Source of the DNA: Rotaria sp. Silwood1
Taxonomy: Eukaryota > Rotifera > Eurotatoria > Philodinida > Philodinidae
Assembly (NCBI GenBank): GCA_905250075.1
Contig: CAJNOP010000002.1
Span: forward strand, 7,987,565-8,051,564
Reading direction: 5' to 3'
Length of the DNA: 64,000 nucleotides
The position numbers were made by a program, and so were the translations under genes. This document shows positions 38,222 to 48,830 of this stretch, in pieces. The notes below the pieces were generated by a model. That model was given only the letters and a program-made list of their open reading frames with translations. It did not search any database and had not been told where the DNA came from. The stretch's first letter is position 1; each line of letters begins with the position of its first letter.

Positions 38222-38295
38222 GGGGAATAGGTGTGGAATGTCGGTGCGGGTCTCCTTTTCACTCACACCCCTATATAGCCACAGCCACACCCTCT
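38222..38295. repeat. Palindromic GTGTGG-like island
   Basis: AATAGGTGTGGAATGTCGG and TGCGGGTCTCC are followed by ACTCACACCCCTATATAGCC and ACAGCCACACCCTC. It has the same layout as the island at 22872. Confidence 0.6.
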
Positions 38296-38360
38296 AGTGG
38301 TCATTTTAAGGAAAAATTGAAAACGCCTATATTGATACTAAAAGTGTGTATTATAGCAAT

Positions 38361-38690
38361 GTGGGTATGTGAGTGGGTGTGGGTGTGGGTAAGGCTATGG
38401 GCATGGCTGTGAGTGTCAGTGGGCGTGGGTTCAGGTTGATGTGAGTTTGTGGCTATGGGGTCTGGGTGCGAACGTGCGTGTATGGGCATGCGTGCGGAGT
38501 GTGGGTGTCTTTGCGGGTGTGCGCGCATGGATGTGGGAGTGGCTGGGGGTATGACTGTGGATATGGGGTGTAGGTGTGTGTGGGGGTGTGTGTGATGGAT
38601 CTGGGGTGGGTGAGTATGGCTATGGCTATGGTTGTGACTATGGCTGTGGCTGTGGCTGCGGAACTGATGCTAATACCCACACCCACCCCT
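38361..38690. repeat. Large TGTGGG/TATGGC-like G-rich tract ending in a C-rich arm
   Basis: About 310 bp of G-rich units (TGTGGG, TGTGAG, TATGGC, TGTGGC), strongly strand-asymmetric, closed by TACCCACACCCACCCC at 38675-38690. Units are more diverged than in the 27200 tract. It gives long artefactual frames rich in Thr, His, Pro and Ser on the minus strand. Confidence 0.75.
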
Positions 38691-39952
38691 AATAAAATGG
38701 TGCTCAAAGTTTATAATGATAAGAAAAATTTCGACAAACCCTGATTTAAGGTGTCATCCTTGACTTCAGTAAAAAAAACTGTAAATTTCTCTCAGAGAAT
38801 CAGAGACATACATGTGACTTTCTTGAAAAACTCTGCTATTAATGGCTGAAACTTTCAGGGTACACTGAATAAGCTCGGTTAGTATCGACGTTTTTTCAGA
38901 ATTAGTGTAATATTACACTTTGCTAATGAAGTCAACGATGACACTCTTAAATCAACTTTTGTCAATATTTGTCCTATCAATAGAAGTATGACTATTTTTT
39001 TTTGATCAAGGCGAAAAGATCAGTTCAATTGAGCAGAATTTAGTGCAAATATTCTTTGTTTTCTCAGCATTGTAAACTCAGATCATTCTATATTAATAAG
39101 TATATCATGTTTTTCTCTGATGTATTTTTTCCTCCCAGAATCCGATGTCATTTATGATTAGTATACTATGTGGCGCATTGGGATCTATTCTTTCTCGTTA
39201 TATACCTATTATCTAAAACAGACAAACTATAATAGTCCTAATGAAGAAAAAGGGTGAAACCTATGAGCACGCAATGTAGTACTGGATTTGTGAAGTTTCT
39301 GATTTATTCTTCCGGTAAGCTATCAAGATGACGTTTCCCATTAATGTATACAGTTTGTATAGATCCTTTCTTGAACATATTAATAATATTCTCCACTGCA
39401 GTAGATAAACTTTTTTTCGTATTTTCATCAACCCGAGAGTTTTGGCTTGAAGACTAACTTCGAAAGTCAGGTTGTGCTTCGGTGCGGTGGAAATTTTTTC
39501 TTTGAAACGGATCGATGGTTGACTTACAAAGGAACAGTTGATGGAGATGTGGAGCGAAACTACACCAGCCACCAACAATCCTGATAGTACTGATGTAGGC
39601 AAGCATATCTTCGTATTCTTCAATTCAGATCAATTTTTCATCGCTACACTATTCTCTACATAGAAGGCCTTTCCAACTGAAATATTGATCCTATTTTCGT
39701 TAGTTCATTGCAAAACGCGAGAATTCTAGCATGGTTTAGCTAAACGATAGCTCATACTGTTCAATCCAATAGTGACTAAAATTATTTTAATCTCGAATAG
39801 GCACGAACACGCTATGTTCCGCAATCATTTACCGGATCGCAAAATCTTTGTGAAAAGATGAAAATACCTGCTTGTCTTATAGACAGACATCATTCAGCGT
39901 CCTCTATCGTGTAAAGTGTATTGGAGGTTGATTGGCCAATATAAAATAAATC

Positions 39953-40132
39953 GGGTAATAATAAATGGCCGAAAATGAAAATGAAACCGAAAACCGAAAG
40001 GACCGAAAAACATGCGATTGGTTATCATCCGTGTGAATCATCTCTAAATATGATTCAAATGGATGATAGCCAATCACATGTTCTTCGGTCCTTTCGGTTT
40101 TCGGCTTCATTTTCGGCCATTTATTATTACCC
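39953..40132. mobile_element. 180-bp near-perfect hairpin MITE
   Basis: Left arm GGGTAATAATAAATGGCCG and right arm CGGCCATTTATTATTACCC are perfect inverted repeats, continuing through ACCGAAAGGACCGAA / TTCGGTCCTTTCGGT and TGCGATTGGTTATCATCC / GGATGATAGCCAATCACA with a loop near 40040-40060. No coding capacity. It ends only 61 bp before the F-box gene start, so it may lie in that gene's promoter. Confidence 0.8.
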
Positions 40133-40192
40133 AAGAAATCAAAAATAGGTTTTCTTGAACCACATCGTCTCATGATAAATTAAAAACAATAA

Positions 40193-41956
40193 ATGATGAA
40201 TTTGGAATTGTTGGCTAACGAGTTATTACTTGAAATATTCGAGTATTTTCATGCTATAGAACTGCTTCGAACTTTTCATTGTCTCAATAAACGTTTTGAC
40301 AGTCTGATCTTTACTCATTTTCGAACATATCGTCTCGATTTTCGAACAGCATCAAAACAAGATTGTGATATTATCTGTCAAGTAAATCTTCCATTAATTA
40401 TCGATGAAGTTATTTCACTTGGTCTCTCCAATGATGATGAAATTCCTCAACAAATTGATTTATTTCGTTCCTATGGTTGGACACTCAATCATTTCCAAAA
40501 TCTTTCTTCACTTTCATTAGATCATATTCGTTCAGGCGAGATAATTTGTGAAATTTTATCCGAATGTCCTCAACTTAAACATTTGAATTTGACTTCATGT
40601 TATTTTGGATGTAAACAAGATGATATTCTTCGTTTTGTCAATTGTGTTTGGAGTTTACCTAAACTGATATATTGTTATTTGAACATGAATTTTAAATACG
40701 GATTCCAAATGCCAATATCGACCAATGTTTCATCGTCATTGGAACATTTATCAGTTTTAGGTGTTTCTTACCGCGTTGACCAATTAACTCATCTTTGTGA
40801 GCGTACACCTCGTCTTCGATATTTTTCATTAGAGTTATCGAGTACTTATTCTGCTGAAGTACTACAAACATCACTTTCATCATTAACTGAATTAAATCTT
40901 GTTTTTGTTGGTTCACAACATGGTATTATAGAAACTGTGTTGCAATACGTGCCAAACGTATGTCGGTTGAAGATCGAAACAATGTATTTTGATATGAATG
41001 GACATGAATGGGAACAGATTATTCGTAATTATTTACCGAAATTAAAAGTATTTCAATTGAAAATGAGATTCGAAGTTAGGAGTGAGAAATATAAAACCAA
41101 ATATTTGAACTCATTTCGAACTCGATTTTGGCTTGAAGAACACCAATGGTTTGTTCGATATCATTATAATCCAGATGATAGTTCCAATATGATTTGTCTC
41201 TACACTTTACCGTATAGTTTTTCTTATCTTGATATTTTCTTTCCTGTTCATTTCGAATCGACTTGTCTTAAGGATGGTGATTATTCTTCATATAATCATG
41301 TTCAACATTTAGTTTATCGTTCTTCTTTAACTAACAACATGATTGGATCTGATCTTAATTTTCCGAATTCAACTTATCTTTCAGTAACACTTCCTGTTAA
41401 CAATCATTTATTATCAGTAATTCCAAACCTTTATCGATTAACTTCATTGGAAGTATCACGATCGAAAAATATGTCGGATGTTGATGCTCAGTTACAATTG
41501 CAAAATATACTTGATCATGCACCTCATCTCTATTCGTTGAAATTTAACTCATGGCGAGAAGGGCAGTTTCTTAATCGAAATTCTTCACTGATTGAAAAGT
41601 TGACACCAATAGTCTTGAAAACTCGATCAATTCGACAAGTTAATCTACGAGGTTATGATTGGTGGTTCAATGATGAAGAATGTGTTCATATACGTGATTC
41701 ATCATTGATAAAATACTGTGAAATACTTTCTATCAAAGTTCAAAATCGAATGAATTTACTTTATCTCATCAATTCATTGCCTAACCTTCGAGCATTGATT
41801 GTTCAATCTCGAGATGATAATTGGAGTTGGAGCAACTATTCTTCGTCAGTCGATGATCAGTATGTTCAATGGTTACAACAGAACTTATCATCAATGTGTT
41901 CAATTAAACGAGACTCTCGTTTCGTTCATTATATTCGAATATGGATTCATGTATAA
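40193..41956 (+). CDS. F-box / leucine-rich-repeat protein, single exon
   Basis: Intact 587-aa frame. The N-terminus is an F-box (LELLANELLLEIFEYFHAIE, then LLRTFHCLNKRFDSLIF, residues about 3-45), the part that binds Skp1 in SCF ubiquitin ligases. The rest consists of irregular leucine-rich repeats (QNLSSLSLDHIRSGEIICEI, CPQLKHLNLTSCYF, SSLEHLSVLGVSYRVDQL, SLTELNLVFVG, NLYRLTSLEVSRSK, NLRALIVQSRDDNW) forming a substrate-binding solenoid. The final third contains the Trp-rich stretches (DNWSWSNY) often seen in bdelloid members. No intron, unlike the relative at 29477. ATG at 40193 is followed by a second ATG at 40196; either works. Specific target unknown. Confidence 0.88.
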   Translation: MMNLELLANELLLEIFEYFHAIELLRTFHCLNKRFDSLIFTHFRTYRLDFRTASKQDCDIICQVNLPLIIDEVISLGLSNDDEIPQQIDLFRSYGWTLNHFQNLSSLSLDHIRSGEIICEILSECPQLKHLNLTSCYFGCKQDDILRFVNCVWSLPKLIYCYLNMNFKYGFQMPISTNVSSSLEHLSVLGVSYRVDQLTHLCERTPRLRYFSLELSSTYSAEVLQTSLSSLTELNLVFVGSQHGIIETVLQYVPNVCRLKIETMYFDMNGHEWEQIIRNYLPKLKVFQLKMRFEVRSEKYKTKYLNSFRTRFWLEEHQWFVRYHYNPDDSSNMICLYTLPYSFSYLDIFFPVHFESTCLKDGDYSSYNHVQHLVYRSSLTNNMIGSDLNFPNSTYLSVTLPVNNHLLSVIPNLYRLTSLEVSRSKNMSDVDAQLQLQNILDHAPHLYSLKFNSWREGQFLNRNSSLIEKLTPIVLKTRSIRQVNLRGYDWWFNDEECVHIRDSSLIKYCEILSIKVQNRMNLLYLINSLPNLRALIVQSRDDNWSWSNYSSSVDDQYVQWLQQNLSSMCSIKRDSRFVHYIRIWIHV

Positions 41957-42720
41957 ACATGAAATTTTCAAAGAAGACAGCTAAAGATTTTTCGAAATAA
42001 AAGAAAAAAAAAATTTATTCTTAATTATTAGAGTGAAACATTTTGTCCAACATCAATCAATCTTGGATCCGAAGTTGGAGAAGTCAAGTCATGGGCTACG
42101 AAAAAAATTGTCAATTAAAGTCATCTCAAAAATAACTTGACTTGCCCATCTCTGTTTGAATCCAATATTTTTCTATTCAATAAACCGAACATTATCCACG
42201 TTTTCTAAAGAATAAAGAAAATCTATTCGTCAGAATGAATATAACATATTCGACTCCTTTGAGTGTACATCAACATAATGCAAAGCAAAATTTTCATGAT
42301 CAATAATCTCTGTGCATATGCTAAAACTTAATCAGAAATTCCTTGTTTTATGATTCTCATAAATCTTGATCGAATATCTACATTTGCAAGATTCAATTGA
42401 ATGCATTGATTACATCTTCGATTATCAAACAAACTGATAAATAGAATATTTGAAAGCTTTTGTATTCTAAAAAGCAGAATTAAGCTTACTGTCGTAGCTT
42501 AAAATGTTTGTTTTTTGAATTGCAGTGATGGCTGCAGACTTCTCGAAACAAATTGAGAACAAGGTTGGTTGAGTCTATCAACTCAAACCTTTGGATCAGA
42601 TTATCCGAAACGTAAAGGAAAGTGAAAAGTCAACGAAGAATTGCCACTGTCTCGTGCACGAATTCCATCAGTGCGGTGGCTGAATTAGATTAATTTGCGT
42701 ATCGGAAAATTTTCTAAGTA
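41957..42720. other. 3' flank of the F-box gene
   Basis: An A-rich stretch with AATAAA-like signals just after the stop (41995-42010) could serve polyadenylation. No other feature seen. Confidence 0.35.
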
Positions 42721-43515
42721 TCCCTAGAGAATATACTGAGTTAAGGGTACCCAAAAAAGTACCCTGATACCAGTATGTCACAGGAACTTTTGGGTACCAA
42801 AGTACTTGCAGGTACTTACAGGTACCTAAGTGGTACTTTGGCAAGTACCCTGCTGGAAAATGCACAGTAATTGGGTACCTAAAGGTACTGATCAAGTACT
42901 GAATTGGGTACCATTGTATAGTATTTCTAAGTACCTTGCTACCAAATTTTCAGTATGTTCAGGATCGAACCTGATCTTTGACTTTTTAAAATTTTTTCTT
43001 TTTCTTGAGATAATTTACTAGATTTTTTTTACTTTATTCAATTTAATTTTTTCAATTCCAAAAACTTAGCAGGAACAATGTTGGGATCCGACTCAACTTG
43101 AGTTGGTCGTAGACCACTTCAGGGTAGTCCGATCTTAATTTACGACCAAGCTCGGCATTTCCTCGACTGAGAAATAGTCAAGAAATAATTTAGAAAAAAC
43201 TAGTATGAAAATTGATTATTTTCTTATGATTTATCGAGTTGTTTATATAGAGCCGTACGTAAAAAAGAAAACGGTGAATGAATAGTCGCCACACAGAACG
43301 CGAAAAATTTAGGATACCCTGTCGAGATTTCCTCAGTAAAGTTACAGACTTGTGTATCCATGCAGGTACTTATTCAGTGAATGTACTTTTACGGGTACCC
43401 CAAACAGTACATACATCAGTAAAATTACTGAGAATTTTCAAAGTACCCATATTGGGTACCCTGCTAGAGCTTTCTCAGTACATGGGTACCCTGAACTCAG
43501 TACTTTCTCTAGGGA
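42721..43515. mobile_element. Foldback element saturated with GGTACC palindromes
   Basis: Left end TCCCTAGAGAATATACTGAG and right end CTCAGTACTTTCTCTAGGGA are inverted repeats; weaker pairing extends outward to about 42685 and 43553. Within the arms GGTACC occurs eight times, with many more GTAC, often as GGGTACCC-type decamers separated by AGTACTT-like words. A centre of about 350 bp (about 42960-43350) lacks them. No transposase. Confidence 0.75.
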
Positions 43516-45933
43516 TGTTACATAGAAAAAATTTAATACAGTTATTGCTATTCAGCATTGAAAATGGTCTTGTTTAGTTCTTCGAATTTGTACGGCTCAT
43601 GTTTGGTTAATAATTCCTAAGTCGACACGAAGCTAGCCCATGACGAACGAGATTTTTGAAGATGGAAAACTGAATCGTGCGGACTAAAACCTTCGAACCA
43701 GAAGAAAAACATCACTATTTTACTGTATATTTTATGTATGTGTCTCGACAGGGTTTACGTGTATATCAGAGATATTCGTTTGAATTCGTTTCTTCCGTGG
43801 TCCACTCATCAAGATTCTTGGAGTACCATAATCTCATAGCAAGTACAAGATCTTACTAATTTTTAATGGTCATCGAAACAGCATCTTGTAATCAATAAAA
43901 CCTTCTTATCAACAACGAACATCTATTTAATGGAAATAGTTGGTGTTAAGAGTGCTACATTTTTTGAAAATACAGAACGTAAAATAAGTGTTAAGTTAAG
44001 ATTTTCGTTTAAAACTTGAAAATAAATTTAACTTTTCGCTTAAGAGTTTTTTCAGCTAAAATAACTGATAAGTTTTTCGATTAACGGATGATTTGTCTTC
44101 TAATTTATTAATAGTTTTTTGCGCCTTTCGCAAATCCATTACATTTCGCAAAAAAAAGGTGATGAGGAAACGATCACAGATCCAATTATTTGAAAAGTCG
44201 TTCTACAATAAGTTAACTGTTTTAAAGATAAACGAGCTTCTGGACTTTCTAGTTCCTAAAGAGTGATATAAAGCAATTTATCTGTTCTTTGATTAAATGA
44301 CACTACAGCATTACTAAAAAAGGCAAAAAAAAATAAGAGTAAGCAAATAATAATTATTTCAAAAGTAGTGGACTGTTCTTATGCTGAATGGAGAAGGCAT
44401 CAATGAACTTTTCATAATCAACGATAATATTACCTTAAATAGCTAACGCAGTAGACACGCGACAGCTATCAGTTCGATGAAGTGATTCTTTTTTCGAGAA
44501 CTGGGTCTAGTGACTCGTTCTTCTTTAAAGAACCGCTTTGGCTGTGTGTGTAAGTGTAGGTACGGATGCAGATATAGGTATGTGTCCTTTCTAGTAATAT
44601 ATACACACATATCTCACCACGCCTACACCCCACCACCGCACTCATTCACACTCCCCGCCTCATCCAACATCCACAATCTGCGACCGGTATTATACTATGT
44701 TGGAGGAAATATGACATTTAGTTTATTGATTGAGATTGAATTGAAAATTTTCCTTCATCTTCTCGGCTAACTGTTATTTTATTAGTCAGTTCGATTTATA
44801 TAAGAAGAAACATGATAATCACAATAACAACAGAATACATTTACTTTTTGTTAATACAGAATATACGTCATTCATTTGATTCTGAATCGTTATACTGGAA
44901 AGAAAAGATAGATTCTATTACTGCAGATCAACTTTAAGTGAATACAAGATGGCTCAATCTACACATCTGATATCTTGGCCTTTTTCAGTTCCTAGGGATC
45001 ATATAAATAAGTATATAGTCGATGATAAGTATTTTAGTGAATTCGTTTCTTTTTTCATTTTTTCACCTTATTAAAGGATAGGAACCTGATTAAAATGATG
45101 GTGTGGATAGTATCAGGTGTTACCTACATTATGCACTATAATACGAGAGGATTCTTTCTTTCGATAGAGGCTTTTCATAACTAAAACTATTTTTCGACAC
45201 AAATAAATTAAGTGCTCTTCAGTAAGATCCTTGAATTGTGATCATGTGACAATGTATTCATTTTGATATATCTCAAGATAAATTGTAGGAAATTCTGTTT
45301 TTCCTGAAAAGTGATGTTTTGCAGCTTTTTAACTTATAAATATTTGCTTTGCGGTGTGATTTTCTTATTCTTACTAAAATCCAATTTCGAAAGTCGAAAT
45401 GAGCTATGAGAAAAAGCCGATTTTTAACAAAATGGTCGAGTGTAAAATTCTTCATCAATTTATCTATATTTTTCCGTTAAAGTGCAACTATCTAGATCGA
45501 ATATTTGGAACAATTAGAAAGCATTGAAATCTAAGTTTTCGTCAAAGAAAATCATTTTAATTGTGGAAAGTCTCTATAAAAAGACACAGTCATCTAGCAT
45601 CGTAGTGTACGATGTAGCTGATGTCTTATAATACCTAGACCAGCATTCTAACTAGGTCCGTACTCCTTAATAGTGTAAAAGAAAGAAAAAACAAATTCGC
45701 TTAAATTTTTTAAAACAGATTATTTTCGTTTTAAATCAGTTATTGTGCGCATCAAGAAACTAAACTCGATGTTTAATATATATTTTAGGTAAATCATTTG
45801 TGTTTGAAATGGTATCGATCAAAAATATTTTCATCAACGAAAACAGACAAGATGCTGTCACTTATTTTTCAGTGTTTATTATCACCATAAGCATTGTTGA
45901 TATAACATTAGTCATCTACACTATTGTTTACAA
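43516..45933. other. Interval with one palindromic island
   Basis: No gene recognised. It holds the G/C-rich island at 44541-44660. A short palindrome (CATCTAGCATCGTAGTGTAC...GATGTAGCTGATG) lies near 45590-45630. Confidence 0.3.
44541..44660. repeat. Decayed palindromic GTGT/CACC island
   Basis: GCTGTGTGTGTAAGTGTAGG ... GGTATGTGTCC, then an AT spacer, then TCTCACCACGCCTACACCCC, ACCACCGCACTCATTCACAC and TCCCCGCC. G-rich then C-rich, like the other islands, but poorly conserved. Confidence 0.5.
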
Positions 45934-46085
45934 CAGTGGCGTAGCCAGGAATTTTTGAGTCATGGGCAATTCATTAGCCGAACTATTTTGAGTTACGGGT
46001 AGCTAAGGGCAACCGTTATGATTTCAAAAATATGTATGGGCAATTGCCCAATGGCCCTACCCCTGGCTACGCCACTGGTTTACAA
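45926..46085. mobile_element. 144-bp hAT-type MITE with 8-bp target duplication
   Basis: The element is 45934-46077: CAGTGGCGTAGCCAGG at the left and CCTGGCTACGCCACTG at the right are perfect 16-bp inverted repeats. It is flanked by identical GTTTACAA octamers (45926-45933 and 46078-46085). An 8-bp target duplication plus CAG...CTG ends is diagnostic of hAT-superfamily non-autonomous elements. The perfect duplication suggests a fairly recent insertion. Confidence 0.93.
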
Positions 46086-46116
46086 TAAAGACCTAGCTTA
46101 GATATCAGAAAATGGA

Positions 46117-47022
46117 ATGGCAGGATCTTCGAGTCTGAGACTTGTTCGCAATGGAGCCAAGTTTGTTTCTTGTATGAAACCAACGCAAGAAGATCTTCTA
46201 CACACCATAGTCGCTTGTCTGTCGAATTTATCGAATACTAATAAAAATTGCATCTATGAAGACATTCTTCGGTGCTGGTACAATGGTTTATCGATTCTTT
46301 TTGCCAATGTACTTTCACGGTGGCATAATTCATCTAGTTATGAACATGGTGACTCAATTGAGTTTTGAAATACTGCTTGAACTAAAGTTTGGTTCAGTTC
46401 GTGTCGCTACCATATATACGTCCTATCGAATATTGATGGTGCTTACTCAGTGCCGGTGGCCTTCCACGAGCTGGTAAGTATACGACCAACAAGCGAACGA
46501 GATATAGAAGAAAAGCAGATTATACAAAGTAGGCCATAGCCATATGGTGTTAGTCTATTCACGGAATATCTGATCTCTGATCTTCTTCTATGAAACATCA
46601 TCAATCAACAAGTACTCTCTGTTGATGAACTTTCTCTTAGCGAGTAAGTCTTTTGCCACTGAAAATAGATTAACGAAAAATGAACTGTATCGAATTACTT
46701 GCAAGAAAAATATCGGGTTACAATCTACCTTTTTCTGTTTTTTAGCCGGGATAGGAGCGTCGGAAGCACTTTTGGAGGTCTTAGTCGTTCATCTTATAGA
46801 CGTGATTCAAAGTTGGAAAGATGTATCAAAACCTTGGCTCAAAATAATCATTCAAGGAACTGTTCTTATTGTCTTCTTAGTATTAAGTATTTTTGTTCCA
46901 ATGATGGGTTATATGCCCATATATTTTAATGGGACATGCATCAGTCTTTTTATTGACATTTTTCCTTGGTGGATTCATCGGATTTTTTCATACAACTGCT
47001 CCGACTTTTTTAAATCACTAAT
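46117..47022 (+). pseudogene. Rhomboid-family intramembrane serine protease pseudogene
   Basis: Fragments in three frames rebuild the order of a rhomboid core. First comes a pre-TM segment (LVRNGAKFVSCMKPTQEDLL). After a frameshift near 46260 follow the TM2 block (YRFFLPMYFHGGIIHLVMNM) and IELKFG-like text. Then, beyond a possible intron (46473-46743, GTAAGT...TTTTTTAG), comes the nucleophile block GIGASEALLEVLVVHLIDVI, which keeps the Ser but has lost the Gly after it (GASG expected). The His block survives as LYAHI in another frame, followed by FFLGGFIGFFHTTAPTFLNH and a stop at 47022. At least three frame changes make a working protease impossible. The hAT MITE lies 32 bp upstream. Confidence 0.75.
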
Positions 47023-47299
47023 TGAATCGAGAGGATTTCGAAATAATAATATCTCGTTTGTGTTTTTCTGTTTCAATTATGGCTTAAAAAATGTGTCGTT
47101 TTTTATGTGAGCATATGCTTTGTCATATTTTATGATATCTTATTATTTATTTCCGTACATGCTTGATGGTCCTGAATAAAACCTATCGACTATTTGTTTT
47201 CTCCTCATGAAACATTTTGAGCTCAGATATCTGTTTTGATGTTGGGGTCACATTTTAACCGAAAGAAAAACTCCAACAATTCTACAAGCTCTATGATAT

Positions 47300-47372
47300 G
47301 AGGGTGTAGCTGTGTGGATGGGAGTAGGTGAATATTTGTGAGAGAGTTTAGTTCTGTACCAACCTCTCACAA
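47300..47372. repeat. Weak G-rich / C-rich island
   Basis: GAGGGTGTAGCTGTGTGGATG ... GTGAGAGAG followed by CCAACCTCTCACAAC. Decayed relative of the palindromic islands. Confidence 0.35.
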
Positions 47373-47721
47373 CTTCTTAGGTTGCCATCCTTGTGTAAAA
47401 TTTCTATACAGTTGCACTAAGAATGGGTTTACAAAAAATGGTGCAATACACTACGTCTAAGAAGAAGTGTGCAATACTCATTTGACTCATACTTTCAATT
47501 TTTGTAGAGCATAGGTTTTGGCAAAGAGAAGACAGTCATATTCCAACAGATGCACGTCCACACATACGGCTATTCCTACTGCAATGCCCACAGTTTTCGT
47601 AATTTCTGTTTTATACATAACATATTATTCGAATTAGCTATGTTATTAACAAATCGATTGATAGTCATGTGAGTTGGCAAACATTGGGCTTGGTAGTCAT
47701 TTGAATTGATTACTGTGTAGC

Positions 47722-48615
47722 TTAAGCCCCCCCCCCCTTCAGAAAATCCAATTTTTCGGAGATGAGTCGAAATTGAAGTTTTATCATAGGAAGATGCACT
47801 GAAGTCTCTTCTTTCAGAATATCTATGTTTTATCGAAAAATGAATTGATTTTGACGAACTTGTCGTCTAAAACGTTGCTCCTACTATCATGTTTTTCGAG
47901 AAATTTCCATGGTGTTTTTTCAAGGTTTCTCGACCTTTTAGGCTGCTTTCTCTTTGCATCATCATTTCGTAAAGTTTTTTTAAAATACTAATCACTAAGA
48001 GACTATCAACTCTTAATATTAAGATCACACATTTATAGCCCGTCTTGAACATTGATATATAAATCAGGTGATTTTCGGAAAAATCGACTTCTAATACTTA
48101 TTTTTCGTTTTTCTCAAAATCAATTTTTTCGAGTTTACCGTTTACGCGGGGAAGGATTTCTTAATACTGACTCAATAGAGAAGGGATAATTTTTTTTTGT
48201 TGAACAGAGGACAGTTAGGGCTAGATCCTCACAGGCTCCGATTTTTGAATTTCTCATTTGCAGAAATAAAAAACTCAGATATTTCATATTTATTAGCACT
48301 TTGAATTTGAACATTTTTCGAAAAAGTATTTTTAAAAATCAAACAAAGGGAAATTCAAAATTCGGGCTCTCTGAGGATCTGGCCCTAAGGGTACTCCGCA
48401 AGTTAAAAACCGCCCGAGCTTGTTAGCTTGTATCCTTATTGTGAAATCCTTCCCCGCGTAAAGGGTAATGAATTGCCTAGAACTTGTGCATTTCTTTGAG
48501 ATTTGGGGGAGATATTTTAACCATAAGCTATTCTAGTCAAGACTAACATTCTCTGAAATTTTGGTTGAAATCGGATGAAAAATAACAAAGTTCGTTTCTG
48601 AGGGGGGGCCCTTAA
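47722..48615. mobile_element. TTAA-bounded, poly-C/poly-G-ended nested foldback
   Basis: The left boundary is TTAAGCCCCCCCCCCC and the right is GGGGGGGCCCTTAA, so TTAA flanks C-rich/G-rich inverted ends, as in the element at 9584. Inside are further inverted pairs: TTTACGCGGGGAAGGATTTC (about 48136) with AAATCCTTCCCCGCGTAAA (about 48446), and GGGCTAGATCCTCACAG (about 48219) with CTGAGGATCTGGCCC (about 48371). No transposase-like frame. Confidence 0.65.
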
Positions 48616-48619
48616 TTGG

Positions 48620-48830
48620 AAGTAGATGTGGGTGTAAATATGGGTATTGAGCGTGGAGTATGGATCATGAACGTAAGTATTTTCCTCTTCACACTGACAC
48701 TGACATTTACAACCAGTTCTGTAATCAGCCGAGGCTATATTCGATCCGGATTCTTTTCTGACATAAAGGGTGTGGCTAGCTGTGTTTCCTTCACTCTCAT
48801 CTTCACAAATTCACATCCACATCGGCAATA
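48620..48830. repeat. Two decayed G/C-rich islands
   Basis: GTAGATGTGGGTGTAAATAT pairs roughly with CACACTGACACTGACATTTAC, and GGGTGTGGCTAGCTGTG is followed by CTTCACAAATTCACATCCAC. They adjoin the right end of the TTAA element. Confidence 0.4.

Larger units (their letters stand above)
37423..39952. other. Interval with two TGTGGG-like islands
   Basis: Apart from islands at 38222-38295 and 38361-38690, nothing coding is recognised. A plus-strand stretch near 39430-39580 reads FGLKTNFESQVVLRCGGNFF..., with good codon composition but no start or family. It may be a scrap of an old exon. Confidence 0.35.

Noticed and set aside
38301-38707. Thr/His/Pro-rich minus-strand frames
   Set aside because: Direct translation of the G-rich tract; no codon structure.
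39261-39623. 120-codon minus-strand frame
   Set aside because: No recognisable domain or splice context; the opposite strand has an equally coding-like stretch, so neither is called.
42955-42985. Possible tRNA T-arm (AGGATCGAACCTGATC)
   Set aside because: It is a simple palindrome inside the foldback; no acceptor stem, anticodon arm or box A/B spacing was found. No tRNA or rRNA gene was seen anywhere in the window.
42668-43577. Two frames sharing LGTLNSV-like peptide
   Set aside because: Arise from the inverted GGTACC-rich arms.
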